Of a stretch of DNA of 18,892 nt, positions 16,088 through 18,892 are shown piece by piece. Source of the DNA: Pinguiococcus pyrenoidosus (taxonomy: Eukaryota; Sar; Pinguiophyceae; Pinguiochrysidales; Pinguiochrysidaceae). A program made the position numbers and the translations under genes. How positions within the stretch are numbered: position 1 is the stretch's first letter; every line of letters starts with the position of its first letter. The DNA lies in NCBI GenBank assembly GCA_019677205.1, contig JAAMXY010000540.1, forward strand, positions 1-18,892. The letters are read 5' to 3'. The notes under the pieces were generated by a model, which ran no database searches, was not told where the DNA came from, and saw only the letters and a program-made list of their open reading frames with translations.

Positions 16088-18892
16088 CTATGCCTTTTCC
16101 TTCTCGAGCCGCTTCTTCTCTCGCTGCTCTTCGAACTCCCTCATCTGCTGCTCCAGCAAGCGGATGATCTTCTCTTTGTACGCTTCCAGGCCGCCGTCGA
16201 ACGCGAAGCAGTTCTGCTCCTCGACGCACCAAAGCCGCGCGTCCACGCCCTTGATGAGCCGAGCGTCGTGCGTGATCAGCAGCAGCCCGCCACCGTACTG
16301 GTTGAGTCCATCGATGAGCGCCTCGATGGACTCCACATCCAAGTTGTTGGTAGGCTCGTCGAGGAGCAGCATGTGTGGCGCCATCAGCGCCAACTGGCAC
16401 AACATGACCCGAGCTTTTTGGCCGCCGGAGAGCTCTCGATGCTTGAGCTCGTGCGCATGGCCAGGTAGGTTGAACTTGCCCAGCTTGTTGCGGATGTCCT
16501 GGTACGTCATCTCTTGGAACTGATTGCGGAAGTGGTCCACCGGACTCAGATGCATCGGTAGGGCGTCGGAGGCGTGCTGGTTGAACACGCCGATGCGCAG
16601 GCGACTGTTGATGCGGATCTCTCCCTGGGTAGGACGCAGGTGTCCGAAGAGCAGCTTGAGCAACGTGGACTTACCGGACCCGTTGGGGCCCACGATGCAA
16701 ACGCGGTCGTCCTGCGTCAGCCCAAAGTTCATGTTGCGGAAGAGCACGGGGTACTCCGGGCCGTAGCGGAAGCCGGCGTCGATGACTTCGATGATGGGCG
16801 GCGCTAGGCGAGGCACGTCCTCGGGAAAGGTGAGCAATACGCGGTAGTCGCGAGGCCTCTCCAGCAGCTGCTCTTGCTGCTCGCTGGAGCCCCCGCCGCC
16901 TTGCGCCACCTGAGCGGCGGCCTTTCGCTTGCTGGCGCCGGCCTCCCGGAAGCGCGAGTTCTTCTTCACGTCCTCCTCGGCCTTCTTCTTGCTGCTGCCA
17001 CTCTGCTTGAGAGCGCGGAGGCGCCGCTGCTGCTTCTCCCACTCCTTCATCTGCACGCGACGGTGCTGCGCCAGCATCTCCTGGAACTGGTCGTAGTTCC
17101 CGCGGTAGTTCACAATCTTGCGGGCGTCGAGGTGCAGGATCTCGTCGCAGACCTCGTTGAGGAAGTCCTGGTCGTGCGACACCACGATCAACGTCTTGCG
17201 CCAGTCTTCCAGGTAGTCGGTGAGCCAGATGACGGCGTTGAGGTCCAGATGGTTCGTAGGTTCGTCCAGCATCAGCAAGGTTGGTTCCATGAACAGCGCT
17301 CTCGCGAGCGAGATGCGCATGCGCCATCCGCCGCTGAAGTTCTTGGTGGCCTGCTCCTGCATCTCGGCGTCGAAGCCGAGACCGAAGAGAATGCGGCGCG
17401 CTCGCCCCTCGGCAGATGCCGCGCCCATCGCATTCAACTCGTCGTACACTTCCACCAGGCGCTCCGCCACCTCGTCGGACTCGTCGCCGGCGTCTTGACG
17501 AGCTTGGAGCTCTTTGGCTTCGTCCTCCAGCGCCCACCGCACCTTGTCAGCGCGGAGCACCGCCTGCACAGCAGGCGTGTCGTCCGCGTGGACCTCCTGC
17601 TCGACGTAGAGGAAGTCGATGCGCGGCGGAATCAGCAGCTCTCGGGACGCGATCATCTTGAGAAGCGTGGACTTGCCCATGCCGTTGGGCCCCACGAGTC
17701 CGTAGCGTCGGCCGTGAACGATGTTCAAGGGCGAGTCCTCGAAGAGCGTCTTTCCGGCGACGGTGATGTTGAAGCTGGGAATCACGACGTCGAGGCTGTC
17801 TTGCCAAGTACTGTCGTTCTCGTTCACCACCGTCTGCGAACAGGTGTACTGGTCGCCCCGCTCGTTGGCCTCCATGGCGCGCTTGTTCTCCGCCGCGATC
17901 AATGCGTCTCGGTTGTTCAGCTCCTGCTCGCGCTCCAACTTCCGGCGCTCCTTGTTGCTCAGCTTGGTTTTCTTCTCCTTCTTCTCCTTCTTTTCCTTCT
18001 TCTCCTTCTTTTCTTTCTTCTCCTTCTTCTCCTTCTTGGCCTTCTTCTCCTTCTTGGCTTCCGTGGCGGCTTCCTCGCTTTCTCGCGGCTCGGCCCACTT
18101 CTCTTGCTCGGCTTCGGCATCTTCGCCATCTTCTCCGTCCTCCTCAGCTTGAGCAGTCGCGGACGCTTCCTCTTCTTCCCCTTCGTCATCCTCGCCTTTG
18201 TCTTCATCAGCATCATCGTCGTCCTCGTGCGCTCTGCGTCCTGTTTTGCCCCTCTTGCCTTTCCCCTTGTTCTTGTGCTTGCCTCGATGAGCAGGAGCCG
18301 CCACAGCCTCCTCTTCTTCCTCCTCATCGTCCTCCTCTTCCTCTCCTCCTCCAAGAGACTTCAGGTTGGCAAGAAGAGGGTCCTCGTCGTCCTCGTCATC
18401 GTCAGCATCGTCGTCCTCGTGCGCTCTGCGTCCCTTCTTGCCCTTCTTGCCTTTCCCCTTGTTCTTGTGCTTGCCTCGATGAGCAGGAGCCGCCGAAGCC
18501 TCCTCTTCCTCCTCCTCTTCATCGTCCTCCTCATCGTCTCCTCCTCCAAGAGACTTCAGGTTGGCAAGAAGAGGGTCCTCGTCGTCCTCGTCCTCGTCAG
18601 CATCGTCGTCCTCGTGGGCTCTGCGTCCCTTCTTGCCCTTCTTGCCTTTCCCCTTGTTCTTATGCTTGCCTCGATGAGCAGGAGCCGCCGAAGCCTCCTC
18701 TTCCTCCTCCTCCTCGTCTTCCTCATCGCCTGCTCCTCCAAGAGACTTCAGGTTGGCAAGAAGAGGGTCCTCGTCGTCCTCGTCATCGTCATCGTCGTCC
18801 TCGTGGGCTCTGCGTCCCTTCTTGCCCCTCTTGCCTTTCCCCTTGTTCTTGTGCTTGCCTCGATGAGCAGGAGCCGCCGAAGCCTCCTCTTC
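16088..18892 (-). CDS. ABCF1-like: ABCF1-type ATPase (ABC50/GCN20 family), 5' partial
   Basis: The frame is open from the right edge to TAG at 16090-16088 (934 residues visible); the N-terminus lies beyond the window. The order is: Glu/Asp-rich tandem repeats (about 18110-18892), a KKE-rich lysine run (about 17960-18060), ABC domain 1, a charged linker, ABC domain 2 and a Lys/Glu tail. ABC1 has Walker A GPNGMGKST (near 17670-17695), signature FSGGW (near 17330), Walker B LLMLDEPTNHLDL and H-loop SHD. ABC2 has GPNGSGKST (near 16665-16690), LSGGQKA (near 16420), MLLLDEPTNNLD and THD. There are no membrane segments. VEQEVHADDTPAVQAVLRAD and FGLGFDAEMQ are typical of ABCF1. The family binds ribosomes and acts in translation; ABCF1 binds eIF2 through its charged N-terminus. 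It is convergent with H3. Confidence 0.95.
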   Translation of the reverse strand, partial: EEEASAAPAHRGKHKNKGKGKRGKKGRRAHEDDDDDDEDDEDPLLANLKSLGGAGDEEDEEEEEEEASAAPAHRGKHKNKGKGKKGKKGRRAHEDDDADEDEDDEDPLLANLKSLGGGDDEEDDEEEEEEEASAAPAHRGKHKNKGKGKKGKKGRRAHEDDDADDDEDDEDPLLANLKSLGGGEEEEDDEEEEEEAVAAPAHRGKHKNKGKGKRGKTGRRAHEDDDDADEDKGEDDEGEEEEASATAQAEEDGEDGEDAEAEQEKWAEPRESEEAATEAKKEKKAKKEKKEKKEKKEKKEKKEKKEKKTKLSNKERRKLEREQELNNRDALIAAENKRAMEANERGDQYTCSQTVVNENDSTWQDSLDVVIPSFNITVAGKTLFEDSPLNIVHGRRYGLVGPNGMGKSTLLKMIASRELLIPPRIDFLYVEQEVHADDTPAVQAVLRADKVRWALEDEAKELQARQDAGDESDEVAERLVEVYDELNAMGAASAEGRARRILFGLGFDAEMQEQATKNFSGGWRMRISLARALFMEPTLLMLDEPTNHLDLNAVIWLTDYLEDWRKTLIVVSHDQDFLNEVCDEILHLDARKIVNYRGNYDQFQEMLAQHRRVQMKEWEKQQRRLRALKQSGSSKKKAEEDVKKNSRFREAGASKRKAAAQVAQGGGGSSEQQEQLLERPRDYRVLLTFPEDVPRLAPPIIEVIDAGFRYGPEYPVLFRNMNFGLTQDDRVCIVGPNGSGKSTLLKLLFGHLRPTQGEIRINSRLRIGVFNQHASDALPMHLSPVDHFRNQFQEMTYQDIRNKLGKFNLPGHAHELKHRELSGGQKARVMLCQLALMAPHMLLLDEPTNNLDVESIEALIDGLNQYGGGLLLITHDARLIKGVDARLWCVEEQNCFAFDGGLEAYKEKIIRLLEQQMREFEEQREKKRLEKEKA
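17955..18060 (-). repeat. KKE-coding low-complexity tract
   Basis: AAG/AAA and GAG codons in runs of KKEKKE encode about 30 residues between the acidic repeats and the first ABC domain. Lys-rich tracts like this occur in ABCF1 N-termini and may bind RNA or initiation factors. Confidence 0.85.
18160..18892 (-). repeat. 189-195-base in-frame tandem repeats, ABCF1 N-terminus
   Basis: Near-identical units recur with spacing 192, 195 and 189 bases (measured at the CGATGA marker: 18285, 18477, 18672 and 18861). Each encodes PLLANLKSLGG, an acidic Glu/Asp run, then AAPAHRGKHKNKGKGKKG and RRAHEDDD. All spacings are multiples of three. The unit nearest the ABC domains has diverged. Confidence 0.9.

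Overview
The window is nuclear DNA of a unicellular eukaryote, most likely a GC-rich protist or alga. The evidence is a canonical histone H3, a retriever subunit (VPS26C), a MOB protein, a Roco GTPase, an ABCF1-type ATPase, and short GT-AG introns. No operon, prokaryotic or viral signature is visible. The lineage cannot be fixed from this sequence alone. FN3/ARM-like modules, a Roco protein and few short introns would fit several stramenopile, alveolate, haptophyte or cryptophyte groups.

Layout, left to right: (1) the 3' part of a fibronectin-III plus armadillo-like repeat protein, + strand, cut by the left edge; (2) a 1.2-kilo-residue Ala/Glu/Pro-rich acidic protein ending in TPRs, +; (3) a four-exon MOB gene, -; (4) a two-exon VPS26C gene, +, divergent from MOB across about 308 bp; (5) a three-exon LRR-Roc-COR (Roco) gene, +; (6) a three-exon four-TM, MARVEL-like gene, -; (7) an intronless histone H3, +, divergent from (6); (8) an ABCF1-type ATPase, -, whose repeat-expanded N-terminus runs off the right edge.

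I infer nine introns (68 to 398 nt). All are GT-AG and all restore a continuous family-like protein. Two of them (72 and 75 nt) are multiples of three without stops, so a plain ORF reading silently includes them. Three donors are AAG|GTGCGC or AAG|GTGCGT.

The genes do not form one obvious pathway. Several point to signalling and membrane traffic: a MOB (NDR/LATS kinase co-activator family) with an N-terminal MGGCC acylation motif, VPS26C (endosomal recycling), a Roco GTPase with an MGxxxS N-terminus, and a MARVEL-like membrane protein. The most interesting candidate is gene 2. It carries two helices resembling the PKA-anchoring (AKAP) helix and several PKA-type phosphorylation motifs, which suggests an unrecognised anchoring scaffold. 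A hairpin 37 bases after the H3 stop may be a divergent histone mRNA 3' processing element.
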